The translations under genes and the position numbers were made by a program. A stretch of DNA of 64,000 bases from Peptostreptococcaceae bacterium pGA-8 (GTDB lineage Bacteria; Bacillota; Clostridia; Peptostreptococcales; Anaerovoracaceae), in assembly GCA_900112915.1 (NCBI GenBank), contig FONK01000007.1:1-64000 (forward strand). Reading direction: 5' to 3'. How positions within the stretch are numbered: the stretch's first letter is position 1; every line of letters begins with the position of its first letter. Shown piece by piece: positions 7,831 through 16,003 of this stretch. The notes under the pieces were generated by a model. The model was given only the letters and a program-made list of their open reading frames with translations, was not told the DNA's origin and made no database searches.

Positions 7831-8268
7831 ATGAAAAAAGTAATTTTTATTGGAACCATTGGATGTGGAAAGACCACATTGAGCCAGGCTATTTTGGGCG
7901 AAGCCTTGGAATACAGGAAGACTCAATCTGTTGAAGTATTGGGAGGGCATATTCTCGATACTCCGGGTGAATATTTGGAGCTGGGACATATGAGGGGGGC
8001 TTTGATGATAACATCGGCTGATGCAGAAGTCATAGCTTTAGTTCAATCGGCAGTTGAAGATTTAAATATGTTTCCCCCTTGCTACGCAGGCTCCTACGCT
8101 AAGGATGTAATAGGAATTGTCAGCAAAACGGACATTGCAACGGAAGAAGAAATCCGAGAGGCGGAGGATAAGCTGAAGCTGGCAGGTGTAGAAAAAGTGT
8201 TTAAGTGCAGCAGTTATACAGGCGAAGGTGTGGATGAAATCGTAGAGTATTTGAAGAAAGAGGACTAG
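7831..8268 (+). CDS. eutP: EutP, P-loop nucleotide-binding protein / acetate kinase family
   Basis: A 145-residue small P-loop protein of the EutP/PduV family. Walker A is GTIGCGKT at residues 8-15; a D-T-P-G-E-Y switch motif is near 50 and an S-K-T-D guanine-specificity-like motif near 109. EutP of Salmonella has been described as an acetate kinase, while PduV binds the compartment surface, so the role here is either ATP generation from acetyl-phosphate or shell positioning. It sits 22 bp after eutS and 3 bp before eutV. Confidence 0.9.
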   Translation: MKKVIFIGTIGCGKTTLSQAILGEALEYRKTQSVEVLGGHILDTPGEYLELGHMRGALMITSADAEVIALVQSAVEDLNMFPPCYAGSYAKDVIGIVSKTDIATEEEIREAEDKLKLAGVEKVFKCSSYTGEGVDEIVEYLKKED

Positions 8269-8271
8269 ACA

Positions 8272-8856
8272 ATGTCTAAGGATAAATTGAGAATTGTAGT
8301 GGTTGATGATGAGCCTATTATCAGAATGGATTTGACTTCGATGCTCAAAAATGCAGGATATGAAGTTGTCGGCGAGGGGAAGGATGGCTTCGATGCCATT
8401 GAGCTTTGCCAGAAACTTAATCCGGATGTGGCACTTCTTGACATAAAGATGGATACCTTGGATGGTTTGTCAGCGGCCAAAGTTATAAATGATGAGTGCC
8501 TTAATGTTGCAATTATAATGCTCACTGCATATAGCAAGGGAGAATACATCGACAGGGCGAAGGAATGTCAGATAACCAGCTATTTGATGAAGCCTATTAA
8601 TGAAAAGCTGCTGGTTCCGAATATTGAGCTTGCGGTTGCACAAAAAAGAGAAATGATCAAGTATCAGGCAGAGGCGACCAAGGCAAACGAGCTTCTTGAA
8701 TCGAGAAAAATTATAGAAAAGGCAAAGGGTCTGCTTATGCAACATCGTGGACAGTCTGAAGAGGCTGCCTATAACTATATCAGAAATATCAGCAAGAATA
8801 GAAATATTTCAATGATGAAGGTATCGGAAATAATTATAAAACAATTAGAGGGATAG
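8272..8856 (+). CDS. eutV: EutV, response regulator with RNA-binding ANTAR output domain
   Basis: A 194-residue two-domain regulator. Residues 1-120 are a receiver domain with the acidic V-V-D-D-E pair near 10-13, phospho-acceptor Asp in VALLDIKMD near 60, Thr in M-L-T-A-Y, and Lys in L-M-K-P. Residues about 135-194 are the ANTAR three-helix bundle (KIIEKAKGLLM, EEAAYNYIRNIS). Phosphorylated EutV dimers bind twin hexaloop hairpins in nascent RNA and block terminators. Two such targets lie in this window, at 6121-6159 and 10285-10330. The gene is followed 3 bp later by its kinase eutW. Confidence 0.96.
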   Translation: MSKDKLRIVVVDDEPIIRMDLTSMLKNAGYEVVGEGKDGFDAIELCQKLNPDVALLDIKMDTLDGLSAAKVINDECLNVAIIMLTAYSKGEYIDRAKECQITSYLMKPINEKLLVPNIELAVAQKREMIKYQAEATKANELLESRKIIEKAKGLLMQHRGQSEEAAYNYIRNISKNRNISMMKVSEIIIKQLEG

Positions 8857-8859
8857 CTA

Positions 8860-10248
8860 ATGGAAACAATAGAAAAACTGTGCAAAGAATATACTGACCT
8901 TAATCAAAATGAAATAAAAACCATTCAAAATGCAGCACTTTCCTTAGGTGCAATGGCCAATATGTTCGATGCGGATGCCTTTATCGACTGTCCCCTTAAG
9001 GACGGCTCAGGAGACTCTATAGTCGTAGCGGAGGCTAAGCCGATAAACAATCCTTCATCCTATAAGCGTACCGTTGTTGGCCTCGTTGCCACAAAGGAAA
9101 AGGAACCGGCAGTATACAGAACCTTTAATCTGTCTGTTCCGACAAAGTTTATGAAGGCAACAACTCAAGAAAATGCCCATGTTGTGCAGACTGTAGAGCC
9201 CATATATTGCATGGATAGAGTTGTAGGCGTTTTTATCATAGAGCAGAGGATGGAGAGAATTACAGTTAAGAACAAAGCTGCAAGAATTCCGGAAAAGGAA
9301 AGCTCCATTGCAAACCTGTTGATGGAGGAAGACGGAACTAAATTCGTAGACACAATTGAGGAGGGCATCTTATTTGTAGATAGAAACCATAATGTGGTTT
9401 TCAGAAACAAAGCAGCGGCGAAAATTTGTAAGCGAATGGGCTTCATCAGTGAGGTGTTGGGAAGAAAATATCAAGATATTTGCATTGTTAAGGATCATCT
9501 TGACAGCAATTTCGACAAGGTATCAGTTCACGAGGTAAGGCTTGGAAATTACTTCTTCAATGTAAAAACAGTGCCTGTAGACCGTAAGGATATAAGTTAT
9601 ATGGTCCTTATGAATGACATTACATCAAAAAAGCTTCAGGAGCAGGAGTTGATTTTAAAGTCGGTAGCCTTTAAAGAGATGCATCACCGTGTCAAAAATA
9701 ATCTTCAGACCATAGCGGCTCTTTTGAGATTGCAAAGAAATAATGTTGACTCGGAAGCGGCGGTGCAAGCCCTCAACGATACTATCAGCAGAATATTGGC
9801 CATATCATCAACTCATGAAATTCTAGTTGAAACCGATATGGAAGACATAAAGCTGAATGATATAGTGGCAAGCTTGAAGGATAACTCGATTCTATATTAT
9901 GGCAGAGATGATTTCAAGCTGGATGTGGAATACTATGGTGGGGATTTCGATATAAAATTCGAGAAAGCGGTGGCGCTGGCACTTATATTAAATGAGTTGA
10001 TGCAGAACTCCATAAAATATGCCTTTGGAGGTAGAAATTCAGGCAAAATTGTTTTAATGACATTCCAACGCAGAGCCGATGATATTGAATTGGTATTCAT
10101 GGACGACGGATGTGGGTTTGATGTTGAGAAGATTAAATCAGGCAGTATGGGATGGAAAATAATTAACTCCATGGTTAAGGAAAAGCTGAAGGGACATGTA
10201 AGTGTCAAATCAGGAAATTGTGGGACCAAGGTAAAGATAATTTTTTAA
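8860..10248 (+). CDS. eutW: EutW, soluble sensor histidine kinase
   Basis: A 462-residue kinase without transmembrane helices, consistent with cytoplasmic sensing of ethanolamine. The N-terminal 150 residues form the sensor region, a PAS-like segment (T-I-E-E-G-I-L-F-V-D-R) follows at about 165-265, then a HisKA_2 dimerisation domain with phospho-His in MHHRVKNNLQT near residue 274. The ATPase domain has the N-box L-N-E-L-M-Q-N-S near 383 and G1 box D-D-G-C-G near 417. It phosphorylates EutV. A 139-bp leader with the second ANTAR target separates it from eutA. Confidence 0.95.
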   Translation: METIEKLCKEYTDLNQNEIKTIQNAALSLGAMANMFDADAFIDCPLKDGSGDSIVVAEAKPINNPSSYKRTVVGLVATKEKEPAVYRTFNLSVPTKFMKATTQENAHVVQTVEPIYCMDRVVGVFIIEQRMERITVKNKAARIPEKESSIANLLMEEDGTKFVDTIEEGILFVDRNHNVVFRNKAAAKICKRMGFISEVLGRKYQDICIVKDHLDSNFDKVSVHEVRLGNYFFNVKTVPVDRKDISYMVLMNDITSKKLQEQELILKSVAFKEMHHRVKNNLQTIAALLRLQRNNVDSEAAVQALNDTISRILAISSTHEILVETDMEDIKLNDIVASLKDNSILYYGRDDFKLDVEYYGGDFDIKFEKAVALALILNELMQNSIKYAFGGRNSGKIVLMTFQRRADDIELVFMDDGCGFDVEKIKSGSMGWKIINSMVKEKLKGHVSVKSGNCGTKVKIIF

Positions 10249-10270
10249 ATTATAATATAAGCTACAACAG

Positions 10271-10330
10271 TATAATATGACAAACGATGGCGACGTAGTC
10301 AGCGTTCAGTCGAGACGATGCAGTCCGGAC
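10271..10330 (+). promoter_or_regulatory. -10 box and EutV (ANTAR) target hairpins, eutA leader
   Basis: TATAAT at 10271-10276 is a consensus -10; no clear -35 is seen 17 bp upstream. P1 runs 10285-10304: a 7-position stem with one A-G mismatch and hexaloop GACGTA (10292-10297), the same loop as in the eutG leader, with stem bases changed in a pairing-compatible way. P2 runs 10309-10330: GTC-GA-GAC with GTC-CG-GAC, a 2x2 internal loop, and hexaloop GATGCA (10317-10322). The 3' half of P2 lies inside the 5' arm of the terminator at 10321-10377, so EutV binding to P1-P2 should allow read-through into the 21-gene eutA unit. Confidence 0.75.
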
Positions 10331-10377
10331 AAGGTTCTAGATGTTTATAGAACTCTGTTTGGATTGTTTTTATTTTA
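10321..10377 (+). terminator. Regulated leader terminator upstream of eutA
   Basis: A long stem of 19 positions (10321-10339 with 10348-10366, one mismatch, some G-U pairs), an 8-nt loop and a T-rich tract at 10367-10376. It overlaps ANTAR hairpin P2 and ends just before the eutA ribosome site (AGGGAGAGG). Confidence 0.9.
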
Positions 10378-10387
10378 GGGAGAGGTC

Positions 10388-11818
10388 ATGAGAGAAGTAA
10401 TTAATAGTGTAGGCATTGACATCGGGACATCAACGACGCAGTTGATTTTTAGCAAGCTTACTATTGAAAACCTGGCAACAAGCTATACAGTACCTAGAAT
10501 AAGCATTGTAAACACAGAGGTTGTGTACAGAAGTGATATTTATTTCACACCGCTTACCAATGCACTTACCATTGATTCCGAGCAGGTAAAGAATATCGTT
10601 AAGGGTGAATATGCTAAGGCAAAGATGGATCCAAAGAATCTTCAAACGGGAGCGGTAATCATAACAGGCGAAACAGCAAGAAAAGAGAACGCCAATGAGG
10701 TTCTGTCGGCCCTGAGCAAAATGGCGGGAGAATTTGTTGTTGCTACGGCAGGACCTGACCTTGAGTCTGTTTTGTCAGCAAGGGGAGCAGGTACTGACAA
10801 GATGTCGGAAGAAGATAGGAACATAATTGCAAATATAGATATTGGCGGTGGAACGAGCAATATTGCTATTTTTCAGAAGGGAAATTTAATAGGAACCACA
10901 TGTTTGGATATAGGTGGAAGGCTTATAAAAGTTGAAAATGGGAAAATCTCATATGTCTATGAGAAAATGGCTGATTTAGCAGCCTCCATTGGAATTCCCA
11001 TTAAGGTGGGAGATGTAGCGGACAAAGGAAATTTAAAACAGCTTGCAACAAAGATGGCTCAGCATTTGTCCATGGCATTGAATCTGACCGATAAGGATGA
11101 ACGGCACCAAAATCTGTATACCAATGATGGAATTCCCGTTAAAAGTGATATTTCCATAAATGGACTTACCTATTCAGGTGGCGTTGCCGACATCGTATAT
11201 AATCCTTCTTCAGAGGATGTCTTCAGATATGGTGATATTGGACCGCTCCTTGGAGAAGCAATTAATGAAAATAATGATTTTCGCAAGGTGAAGCGCTATG
11301 ATGCAGTGGAAACTATCAGAGCTACAGTGGTTGGAGCAGGAACCCATACCACAGAGGTAAGCGGAAGCACCATAAGATATGAAGCTGATTGCTTGCCGCT
11401 TAAGAACATCCCGGTTGTAAAGATGACCGAAGAGGATGAAGAGAATATGGAAGCTTTCTCCGGCAGACTTGCTGAGAAGATAGATATCTTTACCAATAGG
11501 AGTAGAGATGAATGTGTAGCAGTTGCAATAAGTGGAAACAACCACACATCCTTTGATGCGGTGCAGCAGCTGGCAATGGGGATTATCAACGGTCTTAAGG
11601 CCTATGACAATCCGGAAATCCCGGTACTTGTAATCGTCGAGAGCGATATTGGCAAGGTGCTGGGAAATGCACTTAAGGTTCTCATGAATCAGAAGCGAAA
11701 GGTGCTATGTATTGATAATATCTTTGTGAAGGATGGAGACTATGTAGATATTGGAGAACCGGTGGCCAATGGACGTGTAGTGCCTGTAGTAACAAAGACA
11801 TTAATATTTAACCGCTAA
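10388..11818 (+). CDS. eutA: EutA, ethanolamine ammonia-lyase reactivating factor
   Basis: A 476-residue ASKHA-fold ATPase that exchanges damaged cobalamin out of EutBC. Phosphate-1 motif GIDIGTSTTQLIF lies at residues 8-20 and phosphate-2 motif NIDIGGGTSNIAIF near 147-160, both typical of the actin/Hsp70 superfamily. It is the first gene of the second eut unit, directly behind an ANTAR-controlled terminator, with eutB 31 bp downstream, the standard order. Length agrees with EutA of Firmicutes and Enterobacteria. Confidence 0.95.
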   Translation: MREVINSVGIDIGTSTTQLIFSKLTIENLATSYTVPRISIVNTEVVYRSDIYFTPLTNALTIDSEQVKNIVKGEYAKAKMDPKNLQTGAVIITGETARKENANEVLSALSKMAGEFVVATAGPDLESVLSARGAGTDKMSEEDRNIIANIDIGGGTSNIAIFQKGNLIGTTCLDIGGRLIKVENGKISYVYEKMADLAASIGIPIKVGDVADKGNLKQLATKMAQHLSMALNLTDKDERHQNLYTNDGIPVKSDISINGLTYSGGVADIVYNPSSEDVFRYGDIGPLLGEAINENNDFRKVKRYDAVETIRATVVGAGTHTTEVSGSTIRYEADCLPLKNIPVVKMTEEDEENMEAFSGRLAEKIDIFTNRSRDECVAVAISGNNHTSFDAVQQLAMGIINGLKAYDNPEIPVLVIVESDIGKVLGNALKVLMNQKRKVLCIDNIFVKDGDYVDIGEPVANGRVVPVVTKTLIFNR

Positions 11819-11849
11819 TAGTAAGAATGAAAGCAAGAGGTGAAAAGAA

Positions 11850-13220
11850 GTGATCTTAAAAACCAAGTTATTTGGCCATACCTATGAATTTGGTTCAGTC
11901 CGAGAGGTCATGGCTAAGGCCAATGAAGAGAAGTCAGGCGATAAACTGGCAGGAATCGCCGCTGAATCAGCAGAGGAAAGAGTAGCAGCAAAATATGTGC
12001 TTTCCAATTTAACTTTAAATGATTTAAGAAACAACCCTGCTGTGCCTTATGAAGAAGATGAGGTAACAAGAATTATTCAGGATGACGTAAATGAGTCAAT
12101 CTTCGGCGAACACAAGAACAAAACAGTTGCTGAATTTAGGGAATGGCTCCTTGACATTGAAACATCGGGAGACATGATAAAAAGAGCCTCAAGGGGTATT
12201 ACAAGTGAAATCGTTTCCGGTGTAGCTAAGCTGATGAGCAATCTTGACCTGGTATATGGTGCAAAGAAGATTGAAATCACTGCCCACTGTAACACTACAA
12301 TAGGTAAGGAAGGAACCTTCTCCGCCAGATTGCAGCCTAATAATACTACAGATGATCCTAAGGGAATCTTAGCTTCGACCATGGAAGGATTCAGTTTAGG
12401 CTGTGGAGATGCAGTTCTTGGATTAAATCCGGTAGATGACTCTGTTGAAAGCGTTGCAAGAATTTTGAAACAGTTCTATGAATTTAGAAACAAATGGGAA
12501 ATTCCTACACAGATTTGTGTGCTAGCTCATGTAACTACCCAGATTGAAGCGGCAAAGAAGCTGGATGCTCCAATTGAGCTTGTATTTCAGTCGATTGCAG
12601 GTTCACAGAAGGGTAATGAGGCCTTCGGTATAGATGCGAATATGATTGAAGAGGCTAGACAATATGCACTCAAAGAAGGTAAGGCAGATGGACCTAATGT
12701 GATGTACTTTGAAACAGGACAGGGCTCGGAGCTGTCCTCAGAGGCCCACAATGATTGGGATCAGCTGACAATGGAAGCTAGATGTTACGGATTTGCAAAG
12801 AGATATAATCCGTTCCTGGTGAACACAGTAGTAGGATTTATAGGCCCTGAATACCTATATGATTCAAAGCAGGTTATCAGAGCCGGGCTTGAAGACCATT
12901 TCATGGGTAAACTTACAGGAATTTCAATGGGTTGTGATGCATGCTACACCAACCACATGAAGGCAGACCAAAATGATATTGAGAACCTGGCTACACTGCT
13001 TGTTGCGGCCGGCTGTAACTATATCATGGGAGTACCTCAGGGTGATGACTGTATGCTTATGTATCAGTGCACAGGCTATCATGAAGCAGCTGCTTTGAGG
13101 GAAGTATTTGGGCTAAGACCTATTGAGGAATTTGACCGATGGTTAGAAAAAATGGGATTCTCCAAAGACGGTAAGCTGACACCGTTAGCCGGTGATGCAT
13201 CAGTATTTCTTAGAAAATAA
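11850..13220 (+). CDS. eutB: EutB, ethanolamine ammonia-lyase large subunit
   Basis: A 456-residue catalytic subunit of adenosylcobalamin-dependent ethanolamine ammonia-lyase (ethanolamine to acetaldehyde plus ammonia). The sequence is EutB along its whole length: early MILKTKLFG-type start, glycine-rich SLGCGDAVLGLNPV, the substrate-site region FETGQGSE, and C-terminal GCNYIMGVPQGDDCML. Translation starts at a GTG with AGAGGTG seven bases upstream. It precedes eutC by 14 bp, and the two form the alpha6beta6 enzyme inside the compartment. Length and motifs are normal; nothing suggests inactivation. Confidence 0.97.
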   Translation: MILKTKLFGHTYEFGSVREVMAKANEEKSGDKLAGIAAESAEERVAAKYVLSNLTLNDLRNNPAVPYEEDEVTRIIQDDVNESIFGEHKNKTVAEFREWLLDIETSGDMIKRASRGITSEIVSGVAKLMSNLDLVYGAKKIEITAHCNTTIGKEGTFSARLQPNNTTDDPKGILASTMEGFSLGCGDAVLGLNPVDDSVESVARILKQFYEFRNKWEIPTQICVLAHVTTQIEAAKKLDAPIELVFQSIAGSQKGNEAFGIDANMIEEARQYALKEGKADGPNVMYFETGQGSELSSEAHNDWDQLTMEARCYGFAKRYNPFLVNTVVGFIGPEYLYDSKQVIRAGLEDHFMGKLTGISMGCDACYTNHMKADQNDIENLATLLVAAGCNYIMGVPQGDDCMLMYQCTGYHEAAALREVFGLRPIEEFDRWLEKMGFSKDGKLTPLAGDASVFLRK

Positions 13221-13234
13221 AGGAGGAAGATCCA

Positions 13235-14128
13235 GTGGATACAAAAGAATTAAGAGCAATTATTGAAGGTGTTCTTGCTGAAATGAATCTCGATGCTGCT
13301 CAGCAAACCACTTCAGAACCAGTTGGCACAGAAGCGACTAAAGCTGTAGCCTGTGAAATAACTGATGGCTGCTTAGATGATATAACTGCAATCGATATTA
13401 AGCAGCAGTATTTAGTAAAGGAACCATATGATAGAGAAGGCTTTCTGGAGTTAAAACAATTTGCACCGTGTCGTCTTGGAATAGGAAAAGCAGGTGCAAG
13501 ATATAACACTCTTCCGCAATTAATGTTCAGAGCTGCTCACTCAGCTGCTCAGGATGCTGTTTTCTCAGATGTGGACCAGAACTTTGTTGATAGCCTCGGA
13601 TTATTTACCATCCGGAGCAGATGTGAAAACAAGGATATATATCTGACAAGACCGGACCTTGGCAGAAGGCTTAATGAAGAAGCAGTTGCAGCTGTAAAAG
13701 AAAAATGCGAGAAGAACCCTCAGGTTCAGATTTTCGTATCAGATGGACTAAGTTCGGCAGCTGTTGCAGCTAATACAAAAGACGTTTTGGCAGGATTGCT
13801 GCAAGGTCTGAAGAGTAGTGGAATTAAGGTTGGAACTCCGTTCTTCCTGAAGTACGGAAGAGTTGGTGCCATGGATGAAATTAGTGAAATCACCGGTGCA
13901 GATGTAACCTGTGTACTAATTGGAGAAAGACCGGGTCTTATTACTGCAACTTCAATGTCTGCCTACATTGCATACAAAGGAACAATTGGTATGCCGGAAG
14001 CAAGAAGAACAGTAGTATCAAACATCCACTCTGCAGGAACAATTCCGGCGGAGGCGGGTGCTCATATTGCCGAAATTATTAAGACAATACTTGAGAAGAA
14101 AGCAAGCGGAACAGATCTTAAATTATAA
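13235..14128 (+). CDS. eutC: EutC, ethanolamine ammonia-lyase small subunit
   Basis: A 297-residue small subunit that supplies part of the cobalamin-binding site. Conserved stretches are FAPCRLGIGKAGARY (near 76-90), QIFVSDGLSSAAV, and the C-terminal GERPGLITATSMSAYIAYK. The first 20 residues (TKELRAIIEGVLAEMNL) form an amphipathic helix followed by a flexible linker, which in related systems acts as the peptide that brings the enzyme into the shell. GTG start with AAAGGAGG ahead of it. It is followed 11 bp later by eutL. Confidence 0.96.
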   Translation: MDTKELRAIIEGVLAEMNLDAAQQTTSEPVGTEATKAVACEITDGCLDDITAIDIKQQYLVKEPYDREGFLELKQFAPCRLGIGKAGARYNTLPQLMFRAAHSAAQDAVFSDVDQNFVDSLGLFTIRSRCENKDIYLTRPDLGRRLNEEAVAAVKEKCEKNPQVQIFVSDGLSSAAVAANTKDVLAGLLQGLKSSGIKVGTPFFLKYGRVGAMDEISEITGADVTCVLIGERPGLITATSMSAYIAYKGTIGMPEARRTVVSNIHSAGTIPAEAGAHIAEIIKTILEKKASGTDLKL

Positions 14129-14139
14129 GGAGAAGAAAA

Positions 14140-14796
14140 ATGAAAAGAGATCCATTAAAAGCTAGTGTACTGGCAGCAAAGATAATTCCAAATGCCAGCC
14201 CTGAAATGTTAAAAGATTTAGATAATATTCCGGAGAACTTTAAGTCATTGGCGCTTATTACATCTGATTGCGATGATGTTACATATACAGCCCTTGATGA
14301 AGCTACCAAAAAAGCCGATGTTGTAGTTGCATATGCTAAGAGCTTCTACGGTGGTGCTGCAAATGCAAATACAAAGCTGGCCGGTGAAATTATCGGAATC
14401 TTAGCAGGACCTAACCCTGCAGAAGTTAAGAGCGGACTGGATGCAGCAATTGATATGATTGAAAACGGAGCATATTTCGTATCTGCTAATGAAGATGACT
14501 CAATTTGCTACTATGCTCACTGCATATCGAGAACAGGTTCATACCTGTCAGAGGGTGCCGGAATTGCAGAAGGTGAAGCGTTGGCTTATCTAATCGCACC
14601 TCCGCTTGAAGCAATGTATGCGGTGGATGCAGCAATTAAGGCAGCTGATGTTAAGCTTTGCGTATTGTATGCTCCACCATCAGAAACAAACTTTGGCGGC
14701 GCACTTCTGACAGGAAGTCAGTCGGCTTGCAAATCTGCTTGCGATGCTTTTGCCGCAGCAGTAGAATTCGTTGCTGAAAATCCAACAGCATTTTAA
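14140..14796 (+). CDS. eutL: EutL, tandem-BMC trimeric shell protein
   Basis: A 218-residue shell protein with two fused BMC domains; EutL trimers form pseudo-hexameric tiles with gated pores and bind ethanolamine. The start (KRDPLKASVLAAKIIPNAS) and motifs such as YGGAANANTKLAGE and GEALAYLIAPPLEAMYAVDAA are characteristic. Its sequence is diverged from the EutM-type tiles encoded beside it, as is normal for EutL. It stands between eutC and the first eutM. Confidence 0.95.
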   Translation: MKRDPLKASVLAAKIIPNASPEMLKDLDNIPENFKSLALITSDCDDVTYTALDEATKKADVVVAYAKSFYGGAANANTKLAGEIIGILAGPNPAEVKSGLDAAIDMIENGAYFVSANEDDSICYYAHCISRTGSYLSEGAGIAEGEALAYLIAPPLEAMYAVDAAIKAADVKLCVLYAPPSETNFGGALLTGSQSACKSACDAFAAAVEFVAENPTAF

Positions 14797-14815
14797 TTAA
14801 TTAGGAGGTATTAAA

Positions 14816-15100
14816 ATGGCAAATTTACAAGCGCTGGGCATGATTGAAACAAAGGGTCTTGTAGGATCAATAGAAGCAGCTGATGCTATGGTAAAGGCTG
14901 CAAATGTATCCTTAATCGGTAAGGTACATGTAGGCGGAGGGCTTGTTACTGTAATGGTAAGAGGCGATGTAGGAGCTGTTAAAGCAGCGGTAGATGCCGG
15001 TGCGGCGGCTGCGGAAAGAGTTGGCGAGCTCCTTTCAATACATGTAATTCCAAGACCACATTCAGACGTTGAAATGATTTTACCTACAGTTGAAGGCTAA
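14816..15100 (+). CDS. eutM: EutM copy 1, BMC-H shell hexamer
   Basis: A 94-residue canonical BMC-H protein, the major facet tile. It has the [12 protein letters not shown] strand, [11 protein letters not shown] helix, the pore loop [19 protein letters not shown] and the C-terminal IPRPH. The central approximately 220 bp is almost identical in DNA to copy 2 (15694-15978), while copy 3 (25568-25849) is diverged, so copies 1 and 2 have been homogenised recently. Ribosome site TAGGAGG. It lies 19 bp after eutL. Confidence 0.95.
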   Translation: MANLQALGMIETKGLVGSIEAADAMVKAANVSLIGKVHVGGGLVTVMVRGDVGAVKAAVDAGAAAAERVGELLSIHVIPRPHSDVEMILPTVEG

Positions 15101-15133
15101 CAGCAATATACTTAGGAGACGAGGAGAAACCAA

Positions 15134-15691
15134 ATGAAAGCTTTAGGAATGATAGAGGTTTACGGACGCCTCGGAGCAATTGAAGGCTTAGATAGTGCTT
15201 TGAAGGCTGCAAATGTTTCTCTGGTAAATATGATTAGAGTTGGCGGCGGCTTGACAACCTTCTTAATTGAAGGTGATGTAGGAGCTGTAAAGGCTGCAAT
15301 AGATGCATCTAAGGCTGCGTCGGAAAAGGTTGGAAAGCTGTTGTCAGCTCATGTAATTCCAAGACCTGATGCCGCTGTAAGAAAGATGCTGGATATGATG
15401 CCGGAAGAGCAGAATGCAAAAACACCGGTCGGCAAGCCTGTGAAGGAATTTGCGGAAGAAGCAAAGCCGGAGACGATGCATGAAAAAGAGCCTATGAAGG
15501 CAGAAACAAAAAAGCCAAAAGCTGAACCGGTACAGGAGATCAGAGCGGATTTTGAAGCTATGACTGTTGGGGAGCTAAGAAAACTAGCTAGAGAAATAGA
15601 GGATTTTCCACTATCTAAACAAGAAATAAAATTTGCAAAGAAAAAGGAATTGATAGCTGCTATGAAAAACAGCAGTAATATGGAGGTATAG
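15134..15691 (+). CDS. eutK: EutK-like BMC-H shell protein with C-terminal Rho-N/SAP-like domain
   Basis: A 185-residue shell protein. Residues 1-90 are a full BMC-H domain ([11 protein letters not shown], pore loop [20 protein letters not shown]). Residues 95-140 are a charged Lys/Glu/Pro linker. Residues 143-178 form a small helical domain with [12 protein letters not shown] and K-K-K-E-L-I-A-A-M, the pattern of Rho-N/SAP nucleic-acid-binding modules. E. coli EutK also has an extra C-terminal domain proposed to bind nucleic acid, but of winged-helix type, so the symbol reflects architecture rather than homology of the tail. It sits between two eutM copies, 2 bp before the second. Confidence 0.82.
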   Translation: MKALGMIEVYGRLGAIEGLDSALKAANVSLVNMIRVGGGLTTFLIEGDVGAVKAAIDASKAASEKVGKLLSAHVIPRPDAAVRKMLDMMPEEQNAKTPVGKPVKEFAEEAKPETMHEKEPMKAETKKPKAEPVQEIRADFEAMTVGELRKLAREIEDFPLSKQEIKFAKKKELIAAMKNSSNMEV

Positions 15692-15693
15692 CG

Positions 15694-15978
15694 ATGACTA
15701 ATTTACAAGCACTAGGTATGATTGAAACAAAAGGCCTTGTAGGATCCATAGAGGCGGCTGATGCTATGGTAAAGGCTGCAAATGTATCCTTAATCGGTAA
15801 GGTACATGTAGGCGGAGGCCTTGTTACTGTAATGGTAAGAGGCGATGTAGGAGCTGTTAAAGCAGCGGTAGATGCCGGTGCGGCGGCTGCTGAAAGAGTT
15901 GGCGAGCTCCTTTCAATACATGTAATTCCAAGACCGCATTCAGATGTTGAAATGATTTTACCTACAGTATCTGAATAA
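15694..15978 (+). CDS. eutM: EutM copy 2, BMC-H shell hexamer
   Basis: A 94-residue BMC-H tile that differs from copy 1 at only three residues: Thr for Ala at position 2 and the last two residues (SE for EG). Differences at the DNA level cluster at both ends and are nearly absent in the middle. Pore loop VGGGL and [10 protein letters not shown] are intact. It follows the EutK-like gene by 2 bp and precedes eutT by 25 bp. Two near-identical tiles probably raise the dose of the major facet protein. Confidence 0.95.
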   Translation: MTNLQALGMIETKGLVGSIEAADAMVKAANVSLIGKVHVGGGLVTVMVRGDVGAVKAAVDAGAAAAERVGELLSIHVIPRPHSDVEMILPTVSE

Positions 15979-16003
15979 TAGAAAAATGAAGGAGGTGTTG
16001 TAG

